Assembly: GCA_018670095.1 (NCBI GenBank)
Contig: JABHRR010000012.1
Location: forward strand, 1-33,723
Length of the DNA: 33,723 nucleotides
Reading direction: 5' to 3'
Source: Candidatus Woesearchaeota archaeon
Lineage (GTDB): Archaea; Nanobdellota; Nanobdellia; Woesearchaeales; GW2011-AR9
The position numbers and the translations under genes were made by a program. The notes under the pieces were generated by a model. The model was not told where the DNA came from and ran no database searches. It saw nothing but the letters and a program-made list of their open reading frames with translations. Shown piece after piece: positions 7,650-15,207 of this stretch (within the stretch, counting starts at the first letter, position 1; the number at the start of each line of letters is the position of its first letter).

Positions 7650-9506
7650 ATGACACTAAAAAAACAATCTGACAAACCAAGTTTGAACTTTATTCGCTAC
7701 CACCACTTTTTAGATCCAGCTGGAACAAATAGAGATAGATTAGAAAGTATGGTCAATTATCTAACTAAAAGTTGGTTAGATTGGTATGTTGCGAATAATG
7801 TTGATGAAAAAATAACCCAAGAAATTTTTGACATATTCAAAAAAACTGAGAAAAATGAAGATGAAGTTGAAAAATGGTTTCATGAAAGAGAATTATTGTC
7901 AGAAAAAAGTAAAAAACCAGTCCCTAACACTATCAGTAGAGAAAAAGCTTGGGAAAAATACGGTATTAAAAACGGTGGTTTTCCTGAAAAAGGACATTCA
8001 TTAGTTCATGTATTAGAACAATTGGATAAAAAGACTAATCCTAGTATTAGATTTACGCAAAATTTTTTAGGTGAAATGCATCCACATGATTGTATTCCTG
8101 CTTTTGCTGGTAATTATATTGGATCTTTACTTAATCCTAATATGATAGCACAATGCGTTTCTCCTTCATTAAGTTATATGGAAAATAAAGTAGTTAATTG
8201 GTTAGCTGATTTAGTTGGTTATAATCAAGATGAGGAATCTACTTTTGCTTTGGTGGATGAAGGATTATTAAAAGATCTTGAAGAAACTAAGTATGTTCCC
8301 CATGGTAACATTGTTGGCGGAGGTACAGTGGCTAATCTTACCGCTTTATTAGTAGCGAGAAATAAACTTTTACGCAAAGAAGTTGGTGAAAAAGATTACA
8401 TTGGAGTTACAGAAAAAGGTATTGAAGAACTTTTACCTGAAGAAGTTAGTGAGAAAGATTATATTGGAGTTGCAGAAAAAGGTATAAAAGCTTATTGTCA
8501 AGAAGAGGGTATTAAAGACTTAGTTATTTTTTGCTCTGAAGAAGCTCATTATTCAATTGAAAAGTTAGGCGGATACATTGGAATCGGGGACAGTAATGTG
8601 ATTAAAGTTGGTACTGATGAGCAAGGAAGAATGCGTTCTGATTTGTTAGAAAAAGAAGTTAACAAAGCACAATCTGCTGGTAAAAAAGTCGTTGCAATTG
8701 TAGCTACTGCAGGAACAACTGGCTGTGGAGCAATTGATCCTTTAAACGAAATTGCTGATATTGCAGAGAAAGAAGGAATTTATTTTCATGTAGATGCTGC
8801 TCATGGTGGTGCATATTTAGCTTCAGATAAAATGAAAGGTAAGTTTGCTGGAATTGAAAGAGCAGATTCTGTTACAGTAGATGGGCATAAGATGTTTTAT
8901 ACTAATTACTCTTGTGGTGGAATTATCTTTAAGAATAAGAAAGACCCAGTAGATTTACTCAAACAAAGTGCACCATATATTTTAGACAAGAGTGACCATT
9001 ATGACTTAGGTAACAGTACTGTTGAAGGGTCAAGGGGAGCAAGTGGAACATTACAATTGTATGCTTCCATCACTGCTTTAGGAAAAGAAGGTTATGAAAC
9101 TGTTTTAGATCATACTATAGAAATGACTCATTACTTGGGTAAGTTGGTAGATGAAACTTCTACTCTGGAAAGGATACATGATCCAGAACTAAATCTGTTA
9201 TGTTTCCGTTATATTCCGGAAGGATGGGATAAAATTACTGACCGAGAAAAAATTAATCAACTTAACAATGATTTGAACAAAGAGATTTATGCAGAGGGAA
9301 ATTTCTATGTTGGTAGTACTAAAACAAAAATTGATGTAGAAGAAACCAAAATGAAAATTAGTGGAGAAGAAACCAATGTGCAAAGAGCAATTTTAGTACA
9401 TCCGTACATAGAAAAAGAAACTTTGGAAAACTTTGTAAACAAAGTTGAAGAATTGGGGCAAAAACTTGTAGGAGAGTATGTTCCTAAAATAGTTGAGGAG
9501 GTCTAG
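7650..9506 (+). CDS. PLP-dependent group II decarboxylase, candidate tyrosine decarboxylase
   Basis: 618 residues from ATG 7650; a TTG 15 bp upstream is also in frame. Fold type I decarboxylase features: the segment HGNIVGGGTVANLTALLVARN, CSEEAHYSIEKL (the His that stacks on PLP), FHVDAAHGG (Asp contacting the PLP ring), and VTVDGHKMFY with Schiff-base Lys414. It is much longer than archaeal MfnA (about 380 residues) and close to the roughly 620-residue bacterial TdcA, with a similar N-terminal layout. Being followed by a TyrRS gene suggests tyrosine as substrate; glutamate or another amino acid remains possible. Two in-frame tandem duplications occur, a 21-residue unit at 8379-8504 and a 9-residue unit near 9328-9381. 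Confidence 0.85.
   Translation: MTLKKQSDKPSLNFIRYHHFLDPAGTNRDRLESMVNYLTKSWLDWYVANNVDEKITQEIFDIFKKTEKNEDEVEKWFHERELLSEKSKKPVPNTISREKAWEKYGIKNGGFPEKGHSLVHVLEQLDKKTNPSIRFTQNFLGEMHPHDCIPAFAGNYIGSLLNPNMIAQCVSPSLSYMENKVVNWLADLVGYNQDEESTFALVDEGLLKDLEETKYVPHGNIVGGGTVANLTALLVARNKLLRKEVGEKDYIGVTEKGIEELLPEEVSEKDYIGVAEKGIKAYCQEEGIKDLVIFCSEEAHYSIEKLGGYIGIGDSNVIKVGTDEQGRMRSDLLEKEVNKAQSAGKKVVAIVATAGTTGCGAIDPLNEIADIAEKEGIYFHVDAAHGGAYLASDKMKGKFAGIERADSVTVDGHKMFYTNYSCGGIIFKNKKDPVDLLKQSAPYILDKSDHYDLGNSTVEGSRGASGTLQLYASITALGKEGYETVLDHTIEMTHYLGKLVDETSTLERIHDPELNLLCFRYIPEGWDKITDREKINQLNNDLNKEIYAEGNFYVGSTKTKIDVEETKMKISGEETNVQRAILVHPYIEKETLENFVNKVEELGQKLVGEYVPKIVEEV
8379..8504 (+). repeat. In-frame tandem duplication, 2 x 63 bp, inside the decarboxylase
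   Basis: Units 8379-8441 and 8442-8504 encode E-V-[GS]-EKDYIGV-[TA]-EKGI followed by a diverged tail. The DNA copies are similar but not identical, so the duplication is not brand new. It sits between the PLP-loop helix and the CSEEAHYS segment, where an inserted surface loop would be tolerated. Confidence 0.8.
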
Positions 9507-9510
9507 AAAA

Positions 9511-10746
9511 ATGAAAGATACATTATCTGTAGAAGAGATCGATAAAAGGATTCAATATTTACGTCGAGGAGTTGAAGATCTTATTGAACCTCAAGAACTT
9601 GAGTGGAAAATTGATAAAGCACACAAAGAAGAAAGATCTTTAGTAGTAAAGTTAGGAGTAGATCCAACTGCACCAGACATTCATTTAGGACATACTGTTC
9701 CTTTAATGAAACTTAAACATTTTCAGGATTTAGGTTATGATGTAGATTTTCTTATCGGAGATTTTACAGCTAGAATTGGAGATCCTAGTGGCAGATCAGC
9801 AGCTAGAAAACCAATGACTCATGAAGATGTGTTAGGTAATGCTGATGAATATAAAAGACAAATATTCAAAATTCTTAATCCTGACCAAACAAATATTGTT
9901 TATAATAGCGATTGGTTAAGTCCGATAAAATTGGACGATTTCATTAAAATTCTTGGAAAAGGAACAATCAACGAAATGGTTAAAAGAAGAGGAGTAGCAA
10001 ATCGTCTTGAAGAAGGCAACCCAGTTTCTGTTGCAGAATTTGTTTATCCATTCTTACAAGCTTATGATTCTGTTGCGATGAAAGCAGATGTAGAAATTGG
10101 CGGTGCTGACCAATTCTTTAATTTTGTTTTTACTAGAGAAATGCAAAGAGCTTATGGCCAAGAACCACAGGTAATTATGACTTTACCTTTACTTGTTGGA
10201 CTTGATGGTAAAGAAAAAATGAGTAAAACGTATGACAATCATGTAGCATTAGAAGATCCAGCTAATGAGATGTATGGTAAAATTATGTCCATATCAGATG
10301 AACAAATTATTAGTTATTTTGATTTACTAACAAATGTTCCGTATGAAGAAGTTTCTGAAATGCAAAGGGGATTGATAAAAGGAGAACAACATCCAAGAGA
10401 TTTAAAAGCTAAACTTGCTAGGGAAATAACGACTCAATACCATGATAAAAGTGCGGCATTAGAAGCTGAAAATAATTTTGATAGAATCTTTAAATATCGT
10501 CAAGAACCTGAGAATATTGAAACATTCTATTTGTCTAATAAAGAATCTAGAGATATTGGTTCGTTATTAGTAGAAATGGATTTAGCACCATCAAAGAGTC
10601 AAGTAAAAAGACTGATTAAACAAGGCGGTGTACGTGTTGACGGTGAAAAAATTGATGACCCTCATTATAACATTAATCCTGAAGAAGGAATGGTTATTAA
10701 TGTTGGGAAAAGGAATTTTAAAAAAATTGGTTATGAAAAAAAATAA
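9511..10746 (+). CDS. tyrS: Tyrosyl-tRNA synthetase of bacterial type with C-terminal S4 domain
   Basis: 411 residues. ATG 9511 is chosen because GAGGAGGT at 9495-9502 is correctly spaced before it; the upstream TTG at 9493 is not needed. Class I signatures are HLGH (58-61) and KMSKT (236-240). YPFLQAYDSV, GGADQFFNF and the tyrosine-pocket region GDFTARIGDPSGRS match bacterial TyrRS of the TyrZ/TyrS2 type. An S4 RNA-binding domain (about 345-410, LLVEMDLAPSKSQVKRLIKQ) is present, whereas archaeal TyrRS lacks one. The ribosome binding site overlaps the end of the decarboxylase, so the pair is cotranscribed and likely translationally coupled. Probably acquired from bacteria. It either charges tRNA-Tyr or serves the decarboxylase operon as in lactic acid bacteria. 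Confidence 0.93.
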   Translation: MKDTLSVEEIDKRIQYLRRGVEDLIEPQELEWKIDKAHKEERSLVVKLGVDPTAPDIHLGHTVPLMKLKHFQDLGYDVDFLIGDFTARIGDPSGRSAARKPMTHEDVLGNADEYKRQIFKILNPDQTNIVYNSDWLSPIKLDDFIKILGKGTINEMVKRRGVANRLEEGNPVSVAEFVYPFLQAYDSVAMKADVEIGGADQFFNFVFTREMQRAYGQEPQVIMTLPLLVGLDGKEKMSKTYDNHVALEDPANEMYGKIMSISDEQIISYFDLLTNVPYEEVSEMQRGLIKGEQHPRDLKAKLAREITTQYHDKSAALEAENNFDRIFKYRQEPENIETFYLSNKESRDIGSLLVEMDLAPSKSQVKRLIKQGGVRVDGEKIDDPHYNINPEEGMVINVGKRNFKKIGYEKK

Positions 10747-10752
10747 ATAAAA

Positions 10753-11394
10753 ATGGGTAAAAAAATTAAAAAGAAAAAGAAAAAGAAGTTTGGCATTAAA
10801 CAGTTGAAAGCATTAACAAACAATGTTGGTGTTAAAAAGAATGAAATTAATAAAAATGTTGCTTTCATTTCTTTTGTTGAAGAACAGTTTGATCTTAGTA
10901 ATTATAACCATGTTTATGATCTTTGTTGTGGGAAAGGGATTGTGGGCACTTACTTTTCTTTAAAAAGAAATAATGTTACGGCAGTAGATAATAGTGGAAA
11001 TAATAAAAGAAACCAATTAATTAAACGTTTAGATGAAAAATTTTATGATTTTATTAATACTAGCATTTATGATCATGGCCATTTACAAAATGATTCCTTA
11101 GTTCTTTCTCTTCATGCTTGTGGTAATCTTACTGACAAAGTTATTGAATTAGCATTACAATCACAAAGTGATTTTGCGGTAATGAGTTGTTGTCATGGAG
11201 ATAAGCAATATTTTTCTCCACGCGAAATCCCTGATGTTAATTTAGTTGACAAATTAGGGAGAGATCATTATGCAGATTTGTTAAGATTAAATTATGTTTC
11301 AGAGATAGGTTATACTGCTGGCATATTTGAAATTTCTGAAGACATTACTCCCAAGAATAGAATTATTTGGGGAAAGAAGAAATCCAGGGAATAA
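10753..11394 (+). CDS. SAM-dependent methyltransferase of the Methyltransf_32/TRM13-like group
   Basis: 213 residues, 6 bp after tyrS and so third gene of the operon. The N-terminus is extremely lysine-rich (MGKKIKKKKKKKFGIKQLK), suggesting nucleic-acid contact. VYDLCCGKGIVG (about 55-66) is the SAM-binding motif I, TAVDNSGNNK the motif II region, LSLHACGNLTD (about 113-123) the family-specific 'LHaCG.Lt' motif, and MSCCHG (about 139-144) the Cys-Cys-His motif seen in TRM13 and GSTCD relatives. RNA methylation is a reasonable guess; the exact target is unknown. Its 3' end overlaps the convergent phosphatase gene by 32 bp. Confidence 0.75.
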   Translation: MGKKIKKKKKKKFGIKQLKALTNNVGVKKNEINKNVAFISFVEEQFDLSNYNHVYDLCCGKGIVGTYFSLKRNNVTAVDNSGNNKRNQLIKRLDEKFYDFINTSIYDHGHLQNDSLVLSLHACGNLTDKVIELALQSQSDFAVMSCCHGDKQYFSPREIPDVNLVDKLGRDHYADLLRLNYVSEIGYTAGIFEISEDITPKNRIIWGKKKSRE

Positions 11395-12154
11395 TCCCAT
11401 TGCTTGCTTGAGTACAAACACCATCTGTGCGATATAATTCTTTTTGATTAAATTTAAATTTATCTCCATAAAAATCAGTAATAATTCCTCCAGCTTCATT
11501 TATAATAACAGAGGGTGCACAAATGTCCCACTCTCCAATTTCTGTTTTGCATTCAGGTCTCGCAACATGCGCTTTAGTTTTGCCTATAGCAACAGACATT
11601 AAACAATAACCAAAAACATTTCCATGAATTTGTCTCTCTGCTTCAACTAAATTTACTAACTGCTCATTTCTATTATTATACATACTACCAGCAAACTCTA
11701 TTGGAGATTTTAAATCTGTTTTTAATAATACTTTTTTTGGCAATTCATTTTCAGTTACCTGGTATGCCCCTTGATTTTTAATAGCATAGAATAACTCTTT
11801 TCTAGCAGGCACATAGACAACTCCTAAAATTGGTTCATGACCAATGGCTAATCCAATATGAACTGCAAAATAACTAAATTTTTCCTCATAACTTTGTAAA
11901 TATTTTAATGAACTACCACTTCCATCAACAGGATCAATGATCCATGTTCGTGGTTGATCTAATCTACTTAAATCATCATTGTCTTTTACTAATTCTTCAA
12001 TAATTAATGCATCTTCAGGATAATTCTTTGAAACTAATTCTGCTAGTCTAGATGCGACTAGCATATCTTTTTTTTCAACATTTCCATCAAATATAATCTC
12101 TTCAGCGATATGAGATGCTTTAATTGCAAATCTTAATTCATTTTCCAAATTCAT
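11363..12154 (-). CDS. Inositol monophosphatase/CysQ-family phosphatase
   Basis: 263 residues. Li-sensitive, Mg-dependent phosphatase motifs are present: IIEEL (metal-binding Glu), WIIDPVDGSGSSL (the DPxDG metal motif, with SGSS in place of the usual T..F), and EWDICAPSVIINEAGG (the WD..A motif near the C-terminus). Family members hydrolyse inositol phosphates, fructose bisphosphate or 3'-phosphoadenosine phosphates, and the sequence alone does not decide which. A TTTATAA box about 43 bp upstream (near 12197) suggests its own promoter with a short leader, separate from the racemase operon upstream. The 3' end overlaps the convergent methyltransferase gene. Confidence 0.85.
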   Translation of the reverse strand: MNLENELRFAIKASHIAEEIIFDGNVEKKDMLVASRLAELVSKNYPEDALIIEELVKDNDDLSRLDQPRTWIIDPVDGSGSSLKYLQSYEEKFSYFAVHIGLAIGHEPILGVVYVPARKELFYAIKNQGAYQVTENELPKKVLLKTDLKSPIEFAGSMYNNRNEQLVNLVEAERQIHGNVFGYCLMSVAIGKTKAHVARPECKTEIGEWDICAPSVIINEAGGIITDFYGDKFKFNQKELYRTDGVCTQASNGIIPWISSFPK

Positions 12155-12210
12155 TTTTTCAAAATAATAATATTCCTATCTCCTTTTCAGATGTTATAAA
12201 TAGTTTACCA

Positions 12211-13296
12211 TCATAACAATCTCACTCCCAATCCTGAACCAGGAGGTACTTTAATCCCACCTGATACTAATTCTAATCCGGAAGTTATTTTATCGGTTAT
12301 TTCATAAACCCCTACCAATTCAGTGGTGATAATATTCTCACTTAAAGAAGCTAAATGAACACTTGCAGCAGTACCAATATCAGTTTCAATACATGAACCA
12401 ATTATACATTTAATATTATTATTTTCAGCCAAATCAAGAATTTCTTTCGCTCTTAAAATTCCTCCAGCTTCGTGAAGTTTGATATTAAACAAATGGCATG
12501 CTTTTTGTGCAATAATTATTTTTGCGTCTTCTGGGCCCCATAATGAGGCGTCAGCCATAATTTTTAAAGGGCTTTTTTCAGTGATTTTTGCAAGTTCAGA
12601 ACTATTTCTTACTGGGTCCTCAATCCAAGCAATACTATAATCTTTAATTTTATCAATCATTTCTAAACTCTTTTCAACAGTTTTCCATCCTTCATTAACA
12701 TCAAGAGAGAAAATGATATTCTTATCAACTAATTGATTGATTAATTTAATTTTTTCTAAATCTGATTGATCATCATTTCCAACTTTAAGTTTAAGACAAT
12801 TAAATCCTTGTTGAATAGCTCTTTTAGCCTCTTCAAAACAACTTTTAACATCATTACTCATAGTCAAAACATAAGTTAATTTCACTTCATCTTTTACTTT
12901 ATTACCCAACAATAAATTTATTGGTGAACCTTCAATTTTACCTAACAAATCAAACACAGCCATTTCTACAGCAGCTTTACTACTAGGATTAAATGGAATC
13001 ACTTTTTCCATCTCTTTAACTAAAACCCGTATATCATCGATAGAATTTATTTCCCTTCCAATTAAGATTGGTTTAAAAAATTTATCAATAACTTCTATAA
13101 ATCCGGCTTGTGTCTCTCCAGTAATAATCCAAGGGCAAGCAAATTCCCCGATACCTCTTCTAATTTCTCCTTCTTTATCTTCCGCGAACAATTCTAAAAG
13201 ACCATAATTTAGTTCTTTGATTTCTCCTAATGCAAAAATAAAAGGTTTTCTTAATGATAAATCTATCTTTTTAGTCCTAATTTCTTTGATAATCAT
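12211..13296 (-). CDS. Enolase-superfamily N-acylamino acid racemase / dipeptide epimerase
   Basis: 361 residues, MLE subgroup of the enolase superfamily. All catalytic elements are present: KLK at 169-171 (acid/base Lys171), metal ligands Asp199 (SLDVNEGW), Glu226 (IEDPV) and Asp249 (MADAS), and the second catalytic Lys273 (NIKLHEAGG). The 'IEDPV...MADAS' spacing and loss of mandelate-type His fit N-succinylamino acid racemase, OSB synthase or L-Ala-D/L-Glu epimerase. It overlaps the M20 gene by 4 bp (ATGA), implying coupled translation. With the GNAT and M20 genes upstream, the best hypothesis is racemisation of N-succinylamino acids. Confidence 0.85.
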   Translation of the reverse strand: MIIKEIRTKKIDLSLRKPFIFALGEIKELNYGLLELFAEDKEGEIRRGIGEFACPWIITGETQAGFIEVIDKFFKPILIGREINSIDDIRVLVKEMEKVIPFNPSSKAAVEMAVFDLLGKIEGSPINLLLGNKVKDEVKLTYVLTMSNDVKSCFEEAKRAIQQGFNCLKLKVGNDDQSDLEKIKLINQLVDKNIIFSLDVNEGWKTVEKSLEMIDKIKDYSIAWIEDPVRNSSELAKITEKSPLKIMADASLWGPEDAKIIIAQKACHLFNIKLHEAGGILRAKEILDLAENNNIKCIIGSCIETDIGTAASVHLASLSENIITTELVGVYEITDKITSGLELVSGGIKVPPGSGLGVRLL

Positions 13297-14405
13297 TTTA
13301 TTTCCTCAACATATTTTTCTAATATAGTGATATATTTTTGAAAACTATCTAAGTTTAAATTTTCTTCGGGAGCATGCATCCCATTACCCGAAGGGCCAAA
13401 ACAAATAACTGGAATTTTTTTTTCTGCAAAAAAGCGTGCATCAGAAGCCCCCTGACCTCCCCTATAAAGAACATTTCCAGTTTCATTTGTAATTATTTCA
13501 GCTAATTTTTTTACTTCTACATTTTCTGTACTGCAACCAACCGAGAAACCATGTGGAGCACGACCAAATTCTTTAACTATAATTTCTCCTCCTTCAATAT
13601 AATTCTCTTTAGCAGTTTTATTGAATACAGAAAGAATCTGTTCTCTAGTTAACTCGGGAATATACCTTAAATTAACGACAGTTTCACAATAATCGGGGAC
13701 TTGATTTTCTCTTTCATTTAAACATTTGATTAATGTTTGTGAAAAAGTAGTTTTACCTAATAAATCATTACTTTTCTCAAAGATTGAATTACTTCTTACA
13801 GCCTGAATATAACTAGATAATTGTTCAATTGCATTTATTCCCTCTTCAGGTTTGGAACTGTGTGCAGATTTACCTTTATATGCTACTTCAACATTTAAGA
13901 AACCTTTTGCACTGATACCAATTTGCATTTCAGAAGGTTCAGCAGCAATTACAAAATCTGGTTTGATTAATGGATCTTCCAAATGCACTATCTTTCCTGC
14001 CCCATTAAAACCGCCTATTTCTTCATCTGTTACAAAAAGATAGGCAATGTTTGGATTTACTTTAGTTGTAGCTAAATGAAGCATTGCAGCTACTCCTGCT
14101 TTCATATCTAAAACACCTAAACCATATGCTAATTCATTTTCAATAGCCAACTTAAATGGATCATGCAATTCCCATCCCTTTGCATCTACAGTATCTAAAT
14201 GTCCTAAAAATAATATTCTGGGAGTATAATTCTCATTAACTGATGCATAAACTGAATTATGTCCATTGAATGAAAAGTTTTTTAAGGCATAACCTGCAGG
14301 CTGAAGATATTTCTCAATAACTAATTCTAATAATGAATTAGCTCCATCTTTAGTCGATGAATCGTGTTCAACAAGTTCTTTAAGTATTTTTATGATTTCG
14401 TCCAT
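13293..14405 (-). CDS. M20-family zinc amidohydrolase (N-acyl-amino acid deacylase)
   Basis: 370 residues. The di-zinc peptidase motifs are intact: FLGHLDTVDA (His69, Asp71), GVLDMKAGVAAM (bridging Asp100), VTDEEIGG (catalytic Glu128 and ligand Glu129), AAEPSEM (ligand Glu156), and a C-terminal GMHAPEEN His. A dimerisation lid is recognisable around GKSAHSSKPEEGINAIEQL. Relatives are ArgE, DapE, carboxypeptidase G2 and succinyl-amino acid desuccinylases. A purine-rich AGGGGGG lies before the ATG, which overlaps the GNAT gene by 26 bp. In this operon it would remove the acyl group from the racemised amino acid. Confidence 0.9.
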   Translation of the reverse strand: MDEIIKILKELVEHDSSTKDGANSLLELVIEKYLQPAGYALKNFSFNGHNSVYASVNENYTPRILFLGHLDTVDAKGWELHDPFKLAIENELAYGLGVLDMKAGVAAMLHLATTKVNPNIAYLFVTDEEIGGFNGAGKIVHLEDPLIKPDFVIAAEPSEMQIGISAKGFLNVEVAYKGKSAHSSKPEEGINAIEQLSSYIQAVRSNSIFEKSNDLLGKTTFSQTLIKCLNERENQVPDYCETVVNLRYIPELTREQILSVFNKTAKENYIEGGEIIVKEFGRAPHGFSVGCSTENVEVKKLAEIITNETGNVLYRGGQGASDARFFAEKKIPVICFGPSGNGMHAPEENLNLDSFQKYITILEKYVEEIK

Positions 14406-15201
14406 TTTCCCCCCTAATTAGTTTATTTTCTGATTTTTCTAATAAATAAAAGTTCTTGATTAAACCATCTGGAGTTCCGTTTTTTGAAATAAAGTCCATA
14501 ATATGGTAACCTTGTGAAAAAAAGTTTTCAAACAATTCTCGAGTATCATATCTCCATTTTATTGCTTCATCAAAATCTAATTTTTTAATTTCTTGGAAAT
14601 TATGAGGAACTTCAATCAAGATTTCTTCTGGACCAATTATCTTATCTAAAGACCGTTCATTTTTATTTTCAAACTTTTTTTTGACCCTCTCACTATTGAC
14701 TCTCCAAGTTACATTAAGACGGTCTGAAGGAAGACCATCATTAATTCCATCTTGATTACCATAATTATCTCTTTGATATTCTCCTTCAACAATTCCACCA
14801 ATTTTAGCTATGTATAATTTAGCGTTTGCACATTCTAAAGGATCATAAGTCCATTCAAGAGTTTCTATTCCATATGACTGAGATTGTTTTAACTGTTCTT
14901 TAAATAGTTCTTCTCCAACAGATTTACTTTGATAATCTGGATGAATACCAATCATATGTAAATATTGTTTTTTAGGATTTGGTGTAGGAAAAGTGTAAAT
15001 AAAACCAACCATTTTTCCATCAATTTCAGCTCCTAAAGGAGTACAGGGACCAACACCTATAGATTTCATAATGTGGGCTGGGATAGCATCGCGATAATCA
15101 AATCCCCAAACTTGCACTTGTAAATCAGTAATCTTTTCTAGGTCATCAATATCATTTAATTTTCTAATTGAAATTTCTGTTGTTAAATCATTATTTCCCA
15201 T
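14380..15201 (-). CDS. GNAT acyltransferase related to D-amino acid N-succinyltransferase (COG3375-like)
   Basis: 273 residues. The GNAT core covers the first two thirds: LQVQVWGFDY, GAEIDGKMVGFIYTFPT, then the acyl-CoA-binding segment HMIGIHPDYQSKSVGEEL (a variant of V.P.yrg.GlG), and the group-specific LEWTYDPLECANAKLYI and GLPSDRLNVTW. That combination is typical of the 'predicted GNAT' group found beside N-acylamino acid racemases in Geobacillus and Deinococcus relatives. In Geobacillus kaustophilus the partner enzyme succinylates D-amino acids. The C-terminal 80 residues are family-specific. The gene lies 6 bp after the aminotransferase. Confidence 0.85.
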   Translation of the reverse strand: MGNNDLTTEISIRKLNDIDDLEKITDLQVQVWGFDYRDAIPAHIMKSIGVGPCTPLGAEIDGKMVGFIYTFPTPNPKKQYLHMIGIHPDYQSKSVGEELFKEQLKQSQSYGIETLEWTYDPLECANAKLYIAKIGGIVEGEYQRDNYGNQDGINDGLPSDRLNVTWRVNSERVKKKFENKNERSLDKIIGPEEILIEVPHNFQEIKKLDFDEAIKWRYDTRELFENFFSQGYHIMDFISKNGTPDGLIKNFYLLEKSENKLIRGENGRNHKNT

Positions 15202-15207
15202 TTTATA

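Noticed and set aside
9493-9510. Upstream TTG start for tyrS
   Set aside because: It would place the GGAGGT ribosome binding site inside the coding region; ATG 9511 is correctly spaced behind it.
11299-11499. 66-residue ORF at the overlap of methyltransferase and phosphatase genes
   Set aside because: Both overlapping genes have strong family motifs in their own frames; this third frame has none.
13852-14043. ORF on the plus strand inside the M20 gene
   Set aside because: Antisense to a well-conserved catalytic region, with no promoter or ribosome binding site.
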